DNA of 64,000 nucleotides, taken from the NCBI GenBank assembly GCA_004011035.1, contig CP025734.1:890001-954000 (forward strand), read 5' to 3'. Each line of letters begins with the position of its first letter. Positions within the stretch are counted from its first letter, which is position 1. The notes beneath the pieces are model-generated. The model made no database searches, had not been told where the DNA came from, and was given only the letters and a program-made list of their open reading frames with translations. A program made the translations under genes and the position numbers. Positions 26,965-34,647 of this stretch are shown one piece after another. This DNA is from Bdellovibrio sp. qaytius. GTDB lineage: Bacteria; Bdellovibrionota; Bdellovibrionia; Bdellovibrionales; Bdellovibrionaceae.

Positions 26965-27774
26965 ATGAAGCCAGCAAAAAGAGGTTCTTCGGCAAAAAGA
27001 GGAAGCACAAGATCAACAACATCAAATCGTTCAAGCGTTAATCGTGCAAACGCTAATGCGACAACTGATAAATCACATTTAAATTCAAGTAATTTACATG
27101 AAGATGATGATCAATATCTAATGAATTCACGTTCAGATCAATATCAAAGTTCACGAGGGGAAAGTTATGGACCTGGTTCATATTATGGAGGCGAAGGCTA
27201 CGGACGCAGCGGAGGTTATGGTGAATACGGACGAAGCGAGCAATCATATCGTGGAGAGAGTTATCAACAACCTAAACGTAACACTATCTCAGGCCGTTAT
27301 TCTAATTTCGATGACAACAATAGAAGTTCCCGTCAGTGGCAAGATCGAGATGAAAGTGAAAGAGGATTTGCGCGCGGTGGTCGTCGCGGAGAATACTCTT
27401 CAGTTAATGACCAAGACTTTTATGAAGGAAATTCAGGCCGAAGTCCTTGGCGTGATACCTACGAACAAGACAGAAACTCTTCTTCTCGTGGCGCTTCGCG
27501 CAGTGAGAATTATCGGGGGCAAGGTCGAGAATATTCTGAACGTGAATATAATGACGACAGCAGAATGAATCCACGCGGCACTCAATACGGCAGTCATCAC
27601 GGCTACAATGACGAGTCGTATTCAGGTCGTGACAACCGTGGTCATAGCAGTGAAGAACGCTACAGCCCAGACCGCAATCGCGAAGATAGATTTGTAAATA
27701 ATTACGATAATCAAGATGAGTCTATACAAGATGAATCTGGCTACCGTGAACGTTATAACGAAAATCGTTATTAA
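26965..27774 (+). CDS. intrinsically disordered RG/SYG-rich protein
   Basis: 269 aa built almost entirely of Arg, Ser, Gly, Tyr, Asn, Asp, Glu and Gln. It opens KRGSSAKRGSTRSTTSNRSS, then has YGPGSYYGGEGYGRSGGYG, and continues with SRGESY, GRRGEY and SGRDNRG units. Tyr and Arg are interspersed as in eukaryotic RGG/FUS-like condensate proteins. There is no hydrophobic core, signal peptide or known domain. GAAGGAG precedes the ATG. An out-of-frame ORF inside it is a shadow. It may bind nucleic acid or form assemblies; not demonstrated. A 50-aa Ser/Arg-rich protein follows in the same transcript. Confidence 0.7.
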   Translation: MKPAKRGSSAKRGSTRSTTSNRSSVNRANANATTDKSHLNSSNLHEDDDQYLMNSRSDQYQSSRGESYGPGSYYGGEGYGRSGGYGEYGRSEQSYRGESYQQPKRNTISGRYSNFDDNNRSSRQWQDRDESERGFARGGRRGEYSSVNDQDFYEGNSGRSPWRDTYEQDRNSSSRGASRSENYRGQGREYSEREYNDDSRMNPRGTQYGSHHGYNDESYSGRDNRGHSSEERYSPDRNREDRFVNNYDNQDESIQDESGYRERYNENRY

Positions 27775-27798
27775 AAAAAAACAACAAAGGAGAAAACA

Positions 27799-27951
27799 AT
27801 GAAAAAGTCACCAGCATCAAATCGCACAAGCAAAAATTCTGGTTCAAGTTCGTCTTCACGCCGAAGCGGATCACAGACCAGCAACTCTAGCCGTACGGGT
27901 TCAAATAGCTCACGTTCAGAGCGTGATCGTCAAGAGCGCGAAGAACGTTAA
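27799..27951 (+). CDS. 50-aa Ser/Arg-rich basic protein
   Basis: A short ORF 24 bp after the disordered 269-aa gene, with AAAGGAG before its ATG and a terminator 23 bp after its stop. The protein is about half Ser and Arg (MKKSPASNRTSKNSG start, SERDRQEREER end) and certainly disordered. The composition resembles the preceding protein, so the pair probably works together or arose by duplication of low-complexity sequence. Confidence 0.65.
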   Translation: MKKSPASNRTSKNSGSSSSSRRSGSQTSNSSRTGSNSSRSERDRQEREER

Positions 27952-27974
27952 TTCGTTTTTAATACTGTAAAGTT

Positions 27975-28008
27975 AAAAGCCACTTACTTATGTTAAGTGG
28001 CTTTTTTT
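27975..28008 (+). terminator. rho-independent terminator
   Basis: A stem AAAAGCCACTTA / TAAGTGGCTTTT with 7-nt loop and T-run, ending the transcript of the two disordered proteins. The following 210 bp before the phosphatase hold no ORF; they contain CCTAGACA (28069) and AAAGTCTAA (28143), related to the recurring AGTCTA element. Confidence 0.9.
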
Positions 28009-28218
28009 ATATCTAAGGTTACGTCACTAAACCAATTGCGATTTTTAATCTTTCAATTGTTATTCAAACCTAGACAAGAAACTCGGCAAAAGTTGCTTGA
28101 TCTTAACTAAACACTAAAAATTCAGATCTAAAGTTAAGGCCTAAAGTCTAATTCTCCAGACCCGGCTCTAGAACATATTCAAGTGCTCCGATTCACTTAT
28201 ATCTAGGAGACACATCAA

Positions 28219-28749
28219 ATGACAAAACAAAATATTACGGCGTTCTTTTTCGCCTTAGCTTTAGCGCTACAATTTTCTGCTACTACAGCAAACGCAAGTT
28301 CAACAGTTGAAGACATTCCAAACTTATTTAAAATGAATGACAATTTATACCGTGGTGGTCGTGTGACAGCAGCTGGTATGAAGCAATTAAAAAAGATGGG
28401 CGTGACAACAATCATCAATATCGAAAATGATGCTACAGCAATCAAAACCGATAAAAAATTTGCTGATGCAAATGGTCTGCGTTTTATCACGATCCCTTTT
28501 GACACTTGGAGCACTCCATCTGATGCAAAAGTTGATGGCGTACTTAAGTTATTACAAGATAGATCACTTGGTCCAATCTACTTACACTGTAAACATGGCC
28601 GTGACCGCACAGGTTTAATTATGGGTTTATATCGTGTAGAAGTTGACGGATGGACGCCAAAAGCCGCTTACAAAGAAATGAATGATCGTGGTTTCAGATC
28701 AATCATCTGGACATTAGATGGCTACTACAAAAGAAGAACACATTACTAA
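28219..28749 (+). CDS. exported dual-specificity/tyrosine phosphatase-like protein
   Basis: 176 aa. A signal peptide ends near TANA, so the enzyme is periplasmic or secreted. The core is a cysteine-phosphatase fold: LYRGGRV near the start, TTIINIEND, and the P-loop HCKHGRDRTG with catalytic Cys124 and Arg130. Substrates could be phosphoproteins, inositol phosphates or phospholipids; relatives include DSP-like and phytase-like bacterial enzymes. AGGAGACAC precedes the ATG. Its terminator is inside the 3' end of the convergent histidine kinase gene. Confidence 0.88.
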   Translation: MTKQNITAFFFALALALQFSATTANASSTVEDIPNLFKMNDNLYRGGRVTAAGMKQLKKMGVTTIINIENDATAIKTDKKFADANGLRFITIPFDTWSTPSDAKVDGVLKLLQDRSLGPIYLHCKHGRDRTGLIMGLYRVEVDGWTPKAAYKEMNDRGFRSIIWTLDGYYKRRTHY

Positions 28750-28764
28750 AAGATAAAAAAATTA

Positions 28765-30720
28765 TTAATGTAAATAGGGCGACGCAAAGTCGCCTTTTTT
28801 TTTGTTAATTTGAATATTTTGCGCTGTCTGATTAATAAAGTGCACAGTAGAGACTAACTGGCGAAAGTTAAGTGGTTTTGTAATATGAGCATCACAACCA
28901 GCCGCTTTAGTTTTTACACGCTCTTCAAGCATCGCATGCGCCGTTAAAGCAATAATCGGTTTAACAAAGTTTTCTGCACGTAAACGCCGAGTTACTTCAT
29001 AACCATCAAGCTCTGGCATTTGAATATCCATCAGCACAACATCAAAGTCTTGGCTACGAGCTAACTGTAAGGCCTCGGCGCCATCATTAGCTACAGTTAC
29101 AGTCGCCCCATGATTTGTTAGAACGTATTTAATAAGTTCTTGGCTATCTGGTGAATCTTCAGCTAATAGAACACGAACATTTTTTAAATCAATATCTGAT
29201 GGCGCAATTGTGTTATCTGGAATCTCGCAATGATTTTCTTCGGCAGTCACTTCGGCATTAAATTCAAAAGCAAAAGTTGAGCCTTCACCTTGAGCCGTTT
29301 TAATGATGCGAATATCGCCCCCAAGAGCTTGCGCTAAACGTTTTGATAACGTTAAACCAAGACCAGTGCCGCCGTATTTACGGGTCGTGCTGTTGTCGGC
29401 TTGAGTGAACGGGCGAAATAATCTTTTGGCTTGATCAGGTGTTAGGCCAATACCCGTGTCACGAATTTGAATTTGAAATTTATTAAAACTGCTAGAAATG
29501 CAATCGCTATGAACATCAATTTGAATGCCGCCATCTTTTGTAAACTTCATCGCATTGCTAATTAGGTTAATTAAGATTTGGCGTACGCGAGTAGGGTCAG
29601 ATTTAATTCTTGTCGGAACTTGACTGCTTAAGTTTAAATTTAAATAAATATTTTTACTTTTAGCGCGCTCGCGAAACATCGAAAGAACTTCAAACAGCAA
29701 TTGATCAAAAGCGACTTCAATGTTTTCAACTTCTAAATGGCCTGATTCAACTTTTGATAAGTCTAAAATATCATCGATGATGCGAGATAAGCTTGAACCA
29801 TTTTTGATGATGTTTTCTAAAAAGCGAGCCTTATCAATTTCAGATAAAGTATTTTCTTTAAGTACTTCAGCAAAACCCATAATCGACGCCAATGGCGTAC
29901 GAATCTCATGCGACATATTGGCTAAGAATGTCGTTTTTAAACTGTTCGCACGTTCTGATTCATTCTTTGCACGAATTAATTCTGACTGTGCTAATTTATC
30001 TGTCGTTATATCGCGGTAAAAAATCGCAAGACCGCCATCAGACTTAGGGTAAATATTTGTACTGGCCCAGAGCTTTAAGGGTTCATAAAAACCTTCAAAC
30101 TTAACCTGCACACGTTTGTTCATGGCCTTCGTGTAAGATTCATAGAAAATAGATTTTTTGTAGGTATCGTCTGGAAAAAACACATCAAGAAAGCTTTTAC
30201 CGATTTGTAAATGTCGACTGATTTGTGAAATGCGTTCGTGATAGGAATTCATCTGCGTGATTTTCCAATCTTTATCGATTGCAAAAAAACCTTCGTCTAT
30301 ATTTTCGATGATATTTACAATTTCATGCTGAGATAGTTTGGCATTATCGATATCAGTGCATGTGCCAACCCACGATGTCACTTCGCCTGCGTTGTTAAAA
30401 GTAGGAACGGCACGTGACAAAAACCAACGATAGATACCATCAGCACTGCGAAGTTGAAAAGTGACTTCGTATGTTTTTTTAGCTGCTGTAGCTACGTTCC
30501 AGCCTTCTAAAGTTTTTTCTAAATTATCTGGATTCAGAGCTTGGCGCCAGCCGATTCCTACAGACTGATCAAGCGTAAGACCTGTGTATTCAAACCACTG
30601 TTGATTAAACCACACGAGCTCACCTTGAGGATCAGTGATCCATTCAAGCTGCGGAGCTTCGTTTGCAAGTGCGCGAAAGTGCTCTTGCGATGTGGCGGTT
30701 GATACAGAATGCTGTTTCAC
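28765..30720 (-). CDS. hybrid sensor histidine kinase (PAS-PAS-HisKA-HATPase-REC)
   Basis: 651 aa with a GTG start after GAGGA. Two PAS domains (about residues 12-130 and 135-250; the first has WITDPQGELVWFNQQWFEYTG) give cytoplasmic sensing; there is no transmembrane segment. The kinase core has His271 in NMSHEIRTPL, the N box (ILINLISNAMKF), G1 DTGIGLTP and G2 GGTGLGLTLSKR. The C-terminal receiver has Asp565 in VLMDIQMPELDGYE. The phosphorelay output partner is not nearby. The last dozen residues (KKKGDFASPYLH) are encoded by the terminator of the opposite-strand phosphatase gene. Confidence 0.95.
   Translation of the reverse strand: MKQHSVSTATSQEHFRALANEAPQLEWITDPQGELVWFNQQWFEYTGLTLDQSVGIGWRQALNPDNLEKTLEGWNVATAAKKTYEVTFQLRSADGIYRWFLSRAVPTFNNAGEVTSWVGTCTDIDNAKLSQHEIVNIIENIDEGFFAIDKDWKITQMNSYHERISQISRHLQIGKSFLDVFFPDDTYKKSIFYESYTKAMNKRVQVKFEGFYEPLKLWASTNIYPKSDGGLAIFYRDITTDKLAQSELIRAKNESERANSLKTTFLANMSHEIRTPLASIMGFAEVLKENTLSEIDKARFLENIIKNGSSLSRIIDDILDLSKVESGHLEVENIEVAFDQLLFEVLSMFRERAKSKNIYLNLNLSSQVPTRIKSDPTRVRQILINLISNAMKFTKDGGIQIDVHSDCISSSFNKFQIQIRDTGIGLTPDQAKRLFRPFTQADNSTTRKYGGTGLGLTLSKRLAQALGGDIRIIKTAQGEGSTFAFEFNAEVTAEENHCEIPDNTIAPSDIDLKNVRVLLAEDSPDSQELIKYVLTNHGATVTVANDGAEALQLARSQDFDVVLMDIQMPELDGYEVTRRLRAENFVKPIIALTAHAMLEERVKTKAAGCDAHITKPLNFRQLVSTVHFINQTAQNIQINKKKGDFASPYLH
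28778..28803 (+). terminator. rho-independent terminator overlapping the kinase 3' end
   Basis: GGCGAC / GTCGCC stem with loop GCAAA and nine T residues. It serves the phosphatase gene and lies inside the coding sequence of the histidine kinase C-terminus on the other strand. Confidence 0.9.
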
Positions 30721-30894
30721 AAATCCTCGTTTAGGGCTACATGAGTACGCCCCTGAAGAATGAAAGTCTATAGGGAGATAAATATTTTTTTATCGAGTTA
30801 AAGAGCTGTCAAAAAGCAGTAAAGCTTTGTGCGCTTATTCCGGAATGGTCTTTGCAATTTGCCAATATAAAATTAATAATATGAAAGAATAAAT

Positions 30895-32412
30895 ATGCTT
30901 GAAAATCATCTGCAACAATTTTTTAACCTGCCAAAATTTCGTCGAGGTCAGCTCGACATTATTAATGCAGTGTTAACTAAAAAAGACGCCTTAGCGGTTT
31001 TACCCACAGGAGGCGGAAAATCTTTATGTTTTCAGTTTCCAGCGACCTATTTGCAGAAGCTTGTGATTGTGATTTCTCCGTTGATTGCTTTGATGAAAGA
31101 TCAAGTGATGTCATTGCAAAATCGCGGTGTTAAAGCCGGATGTTTGTATGCTCAGCAACCGGAAAGCGAAAAGAGACTAATTTTTTCACAGATCAACGAA
31201 GGCGGATGCTACGTTTTGTACTTATCTCCAGAGCGTGTACAGAAACCAGGCTTTCAAGAGTGGATTAAAAATCGCGAAATTGCTTTGTTTGCTATCGATG
31301 AAGCACACTGCGTGTCACAGTGGGGGCACGATTTTCGCGAAGAGTATGCTGAATTAAAAGTCTTAAAAAAACTTCGTCCTGATGTTCCGATCTTAGCGTT
31401 AACAGCTTCAGCGACGCCGATGGTTTTAGATGATATCGCCAAAAATTTAGAATTAAAAAATCCAGAACGTATGGTGCATGGGTTTTATCGGTCGAATCTT
31501 TTTTATCAAGTAGCTGTTTGTGACAACGATCAAGAAAAATCACAAATGTTATTACAAAGTATCAAGCAACATCCTACAGGCCGTATTATTGTTTATTGCG
31601 GAACCCGCAAAATCACCGAAGAGCTTGCAGGATTTTTACGTAAACATGTTGATCAAGTTGGTTTTTATCATGCAGGGCTTAGTCAAAACGAACGCACCCA
31701 AATGCAGACTGATTACGCTTCAGGAAAATTACGTATCTTAGTTGCAACGAACGCTTTCGGAATGGGAATCGATCAACCTGATGTTCGCTTAGTTGTGCAT
31801 TTTCAAATGCCGGCGAATATCGATTCACTTTACCAAGAAATGGGTCGAGCGGGTCGTGATGAACAGCCATCAACATGTTTGTTATTGTACGCTAAAAAAG
31901 ATAAAGGCCTGCAATCATTTTTTATTACCAGTTCACCGGCGACAAAACCCATTAAAGATTTACGCTGGAGAAATTTAAATGCGTTAGTGGCGTACTGTGA
32001 AGTCGCTGAATGTCGTCACGCTGAAATTTTAACTTACTATAAAGATTCAACACGTCTTAAAGCGTGCGGGCACTGCGATGCCTGTGTTCCTAATTCTGAA
32101 CGAGCGATTGAAAAACCAGTTGTTGCGATGGCTGCGCAAAAATCTTTATCGAAAAAAAGTGCGGCCGCAAAATATGCAGTCACTCTTTCACCAACCGAAG
32201 AAGCGCGCTTTCAAGTTTTACGAACTTGGCGCAAAGCCAAAGCCGAAGAATTGGATATTCCGGCCTTTGTCGTTTTTGGTGATAAAACATTAAGAGACAT
32301 CGCACAGAAAAATCCGCAAAGTCTTGATGAGCTTAAAAACATCTATGGCATTGGCGAAGCGAAGCTTGAAAAGTTTGGCTGGGATCTTTTAGCAAATCTT
32401 AGTGATAAATAA
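30895..32412 (+). CDS. recQ: RecQ-family ATP-dependent DNA helicase, short form
   Basis: 505 aa. Helicase motifs: PTGGGKSLCFQFPA (Walker A, Lys42), FAIDEAHCVSQWGHDFR (DEAH plus aromatic loop), NAFGMGIDQPDVR and QEMGRAGRDEQPS. The zinc-binding Cys set ends CGHCDAC (about residue 395). The C-terminal 75 residues form an HRDC domain (LRTWRKAKAEELDIPAFVVF). Between them is only a 30-residue low-complexity linker, so the usual winged-helix RQC region is missing. RecQ unwinds recombination and replication intermediates 3' to 5'. The start follows a short divergent gap to the kinase gene. Confidence 0.93.
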   Translation: MLENHLQQFFNLPKFRRGQLDIINAVLTKKDALAVLPTGGGKSLCFQFPATYLQKLVIVISPLIALMKDQVMSLQNRGVKAGCLYAQQPESEKRLIFSQINEGGCYVLYLSPERVQKPGFQEWIKNREIALFAIDEAHCVSQWGHDFREEYAELKVLKKLRPDVPILALTASATPMVLDDIAKNLELKNPERMVHGFYRSNLFYQVAVCDNDQEKSQMLLQSIKQHPTGRIIVYCGTRKITEELAGFLRKHVDQVGFYHAGLSQNERTQMQTDYASGKLRILVATNAFGMGIDQPDVRLVVHFQMPANIDSLYQEMGRAGRDEQPSTCLLLYAKKDKGLQSFFITSSPATKPIKDLRWRNLNALVAYCEVAECRHAEILTYYKDSTRLKACGHCDACVPNSERAIEKPVVAMAAQKSLSKKSAAAKYAVTLSPTEEARFQVLRTWRKAKAEELDIPAFVVFGDKTLRDIAQKNPQSLDELKNIYGIGEAKLEKFGWDLLANLSDK

Positions 32413-32451
32413 GATTTATAAAATGTAAAATAGTTTAACGATAAATTCACT

Positions 32452-32500
32452 CTAGTCTAAAGTTCACAAGCCTAAGACCAGATTTTTTTAAAAACTGGTC
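32452..32500. promoter_or_regulatory. CTAGTCTA element and GACCAG/CTGGTC inverted repeat
   Basis: CTAGTCTAA at 32452-32460, then an inverted repeat GACCAG (32476-32481) / CTGGTC (32495-32500) around an A/T centre. CTAAGACCAG (32472-32481) is the exact complement of CTGGTCTTAG at about 26866. The repeat lacks a trailing U-run; it may be a recQ terminator remnant or an operator for the YiiX-like gene. Confidence 0.35.
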
Positions 32501-32553
32501 CAAATAGGCGTTCCAAATTGTGCTTAATTATTAATCATGTCGATACTGAATAC

Positions 32554-33222
32554 ATGAAGACAAGATTTTTATTATTAGCGTCGTTTATCCTTTTATCTTT
32601 TAACTCTCACCAAGCACTAGCTATGGCCCGCGGTAAACCGGCTGATCCTGCGCCGACAACTCCGGCACCAGCCCCAGTTTCTAAATATGCTGAAGGTGAC
32701 ATTATCTTTATTCAAAGTCAGACCCAACAGTCTGCAGCTTTGCGTGAAGCTACAGGGTCTGTTTGGACACATGTAGGTATCATGATTAAGAAAAGTTCTG
32801 CGTGGTACGTGGCTGAAGCGGTTGGCCCTTTAAAAGAAACACCATTGGCTGATTTTATTGCGCGTTCAAAAAATAAATCTTACCGCATCGTTCGTTATAA
32901 TCATTTCGATGCAGCAACAATGACGACAGCGTTGAAGCAAGCCTTACCTAAATACAACAAGCCTTATGATATTTATTTTGAATGGACTGAAGATAAAATC
33001 TATTGTTCTGAATTAACATATCATGTGATGAAAGATGTAACGGGTTTTGACTTAGGCCGCATTCAAAAAATGAAAGAGATGAAGCTTGATGGTCCATACG
33101 CTCAAGCGCTAATAAAAAAACGTTACACTGATACAGGTCGCGAACTTGATCCAGAAGAGTTGATCGTAACTCCGGTTAGTCAGCTTGAAGATGAAGAAGT
33201 TACTTTGATCGAATCTAAATAG
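32554..33222 (+). CDS. exported YiiX-like permuted papain-fold hydrolase
   Basis: 222-aa precursor; the ATG at 32554 begins the signal peptide ending QALA, leaving mature MARGKP followed by a short Pro/Ala/Thr linker. The domain matches the YiiX/YaeF permuted NlpC/P60 (papain-like) group: EGDIIFIQ, VWTHVGIMI with candidate His73, NKPYDIYFEW and IYCSELTYH with nucleophile Cys151. Members act as amidases or peptidases on peptidoglycan or lipids. It shares its mature N-terminus with the SLT-like protein at 17.3 kb. No clear ribosome site precedes the ATG. Confidence 0.85.
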   Translation: MKTRFLLLASFILLSFNSHQALAMARGKPADPAPTTPAPAPVSKYAEGDIIFIQSQTQQSAALREATGSVWTHVGIMIKKSSAWYVAEAVGPLKETPLADFIARSKNKSYRIVRYNHFDAATMTTALKQALPKYNKPYDIYFEWTEDKIYCSELTYHVMKDVTGFDLGRIQKMKEMKLDGPYAQALIKKRYTDTGRELDPEELIVTPVSQLEDEEVTLIESK

Positions 33223-33249
33223 TAAATTATAAATAACTGAAATAATTTG

Positions 33250-33290
33250 AAAAATCTCACTGCAGGTCAAACTCAGTGAGATTTTTTTTT
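33250..33290 (+). terminator. rho-independent terminator
   Basis: A 13-bp stem AAAAATCTCACTG / CAGTGAGATTTTT, 11-nt loop, T-run. It is followed by the palindrome TTAGCGCTAA (33293-33302). Confidence 0.9.
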
Positions 33291-33355
33291 GCTTAGCGCT
33301 AATACAATGTTTAAAAGTGTTTCCGTTGATTAACAGAACGGTTTTGTTTGGACTG

Positions 33356-33363
33356 TAGTCTAG
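33356..33363. promoter_or_regulatory. TAGTCTAG element upstream of the DJ-1/PfpI gene
   Basis: TAGTCTAGG about 85 bp before the start codon, in a 155-bp gap that has no ORF. Same nine bases as at 18127-18135. Confidence 0.3.
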
Positions 33364-33448
33364 GGGATCTTTACAAGAATTTGTTAACTCACTAAACTAA
33401 GAGAGTCGAAATTGTTATTTGTTTTTTGCGTTTCTTAGGAGCAAAAGA

Positions 33449-34237
33449 GTGCGATCGGGAAAAATCTTAGTTATCTTGTCTGCCGCGAATTCAATTCCAC
33501 TTAAAGAAGGTGGATCTCATAAAACAGGAATCTTTTTAGGTGAACTTACAGAGCCAGCTGAAGCCATGATGAAGGCCGGTTACGAATTAACTTTTGCAAG
33601 TCCTCAAGGTGTGGCTCCTTCAATAGATCCTGACTCTTACAGATTACTTTACTGGAGAGGCTCTAAGAAAAAATTAAATTATAATAAAAAAGTTTATTCG
33701 ACCTTAGAATCTAAGGGTTTAAATTCTCCGATGAGCTTAGAAAAATTGGCCGTTGATTGTGGTCAGCTTAATGAGTTTGATGGACTTTTTATTCCGGGTG
33801 GTCACGGACCACTTGTTGATTTGTATTATGAAGATATGTTTTCTTCAAAAAATTTAAGCCTTTCTATGGGAGTCATTTTAAAACACTTTCATGAAAAGAA
33901 AAAACCAACGGGTTTAATTTGTCATTCGCCAACAGTGTTAGCCGCTGCGCCTAAAGTGAACGGTCGCTGGATTTACGAAGGCTATAAGATGACAGCCATT
34001 TCACGATTCACTGAATGGATTAACGAAGACCTGCCCGGTATGCGCGTTTTAAAAGGGCACGTGGGTGTTTATCCGTCTGATGTTTTAAAAGAAGCCGGTG
34101 CTCATTTTGTTTATCAAAAGATTCCGATGATTCCGTATGTGGCTGAAGATCGTGAACTGATGACGGGGCAAGATCCATTTTCTGCGGCTTTAATGGCCAA
34201 AAGATTCGTAAAAAAGTTAAATGATTATATGAAATAA
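33449..34237 (+). CDS. DJ-1/PfpI superfamily protein (type 1 glutamine amidotransferase-like)
   Basis: 262 aa from GTG at 33449, chosen because AGGAG lies 7 nt upstream; the open frame extends to a TTG at 33419 with no ribosome site. The fold is DJ-1/PfpI with [20 protein letters not shown] and the nucleophile elbow [13 protein letters not shown] (Cys158, His159). It resembles Hsp31/glyoxalase III-type members, which detoxify methylglyoxal or act as chaperones or peptidases; the exact activity cannot be called. YjdM follows after 19 bp. Confidence 0.85.
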   Translation: MRSGKILVILSAANSIPLKEGGSHKTGIFLGELTEPAEAMMKAGYELTFASPQGVAPSIDPDSYRLLYWRGSKKKLNYNKKVYSTLESKGLNSPMSLEKLAVDCGQLNEFDGLFIPGGHGPLVDLYYEDMFSSKNLSLSMGVILKHFHEKKKPTGLICHSPTVLAAAPKVNGRWIYEGYKMTAISRFTEWINEDLPGMRVLKGHVGVYPSDVLKEAGAHFVYQKIPMIPYVAEDRELMTGQDPFSAALMAKRFVKKLNDYMK

Positions 34238-34256
34238 CAGTGCTACTGTTTTTTCT

Positions 34257-34613
34257 ATGTCAGATCCTACTCAATGCCCAAAATGCCAATCAGTAAATAT
34301 TTATCAAGACGGTAACCTTTGGATTTGTCCAGAGTGTTCTAATGAATGGGTTCCTGCAGTCGCTGCAGAGTCTACTGCTGAAGTTATTGATGATGGTTTA
34401 ATTCGTGATGCTAACGGAAACGTTTTAGCTGACGGTGACAATGTGATCGTTCTGAAAGATTTAAATATCAAAGGATCATCAAGCGTGGTTAAGGGCGGAA
34501 CGAAAGTTCGTAATATTCGTCTAAGAGATATGGGCGATGGCCATGATATTCTTTGTAAGATCGATGGCCTGGGCGCAATTAATTTAAAATCATCATTCGT
34601 TAAAAAAGTTTAA
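34257..34613 (+). CDS. yjdM: YjdM (PhnA-like) zinc-ribbon protein
   Basis: 118 aa. The N-terminal zinc ribbon has CPKCQS and CPECSNEW. The C-terminal beta domain has the family core [20 protein letters not shown] and [14 protein letters not shown]. Historically annotated as alkylphosphonate-uptake operon protein PhnA, but it is not a phosphonoacetate hydrolase and its function is unknown. The stop codon is inside a bidirectional terminator shared with the convergent DEAD-box gene. Confidence 0.93.
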   Translation: MSDPTQCPKCQSVNIYQDGNLWICPECSNEWVPAVAAESTAEVIDDGLIRDANGNVLADGDNVIVLKDLNIKGSSSVVKGGTKVRNIRLRDMGDGHDILCKIDGLGAINLKSSFVKKV

Positions 34614-34647
34614 ACGTAATTATTTCTTCTTACGTTTGAATTTTTTG
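34601..34647. terminator. bidirectional terminator inside convergent gene ends
   Basis: AAACGTAA (34612-34619) / TTACGTTT (34630-34637) flanked by AAAAAA on one side and TTTTTT on the other, so a U-run follows on either strand. It overlaps the yjdM stop and encodes the Lys/Arg-rich end of the helicase. Confidence 0.75.

Noticed and set aside
26965-27568. Overlapping frames inside the disordered protein gene (27053-27247 minus, 27167-27568 plus)
   Set aside because: Shadows created by low-complexity sequence; no ribosome sites, and the 26965 frame has AAGGAG and the better context.
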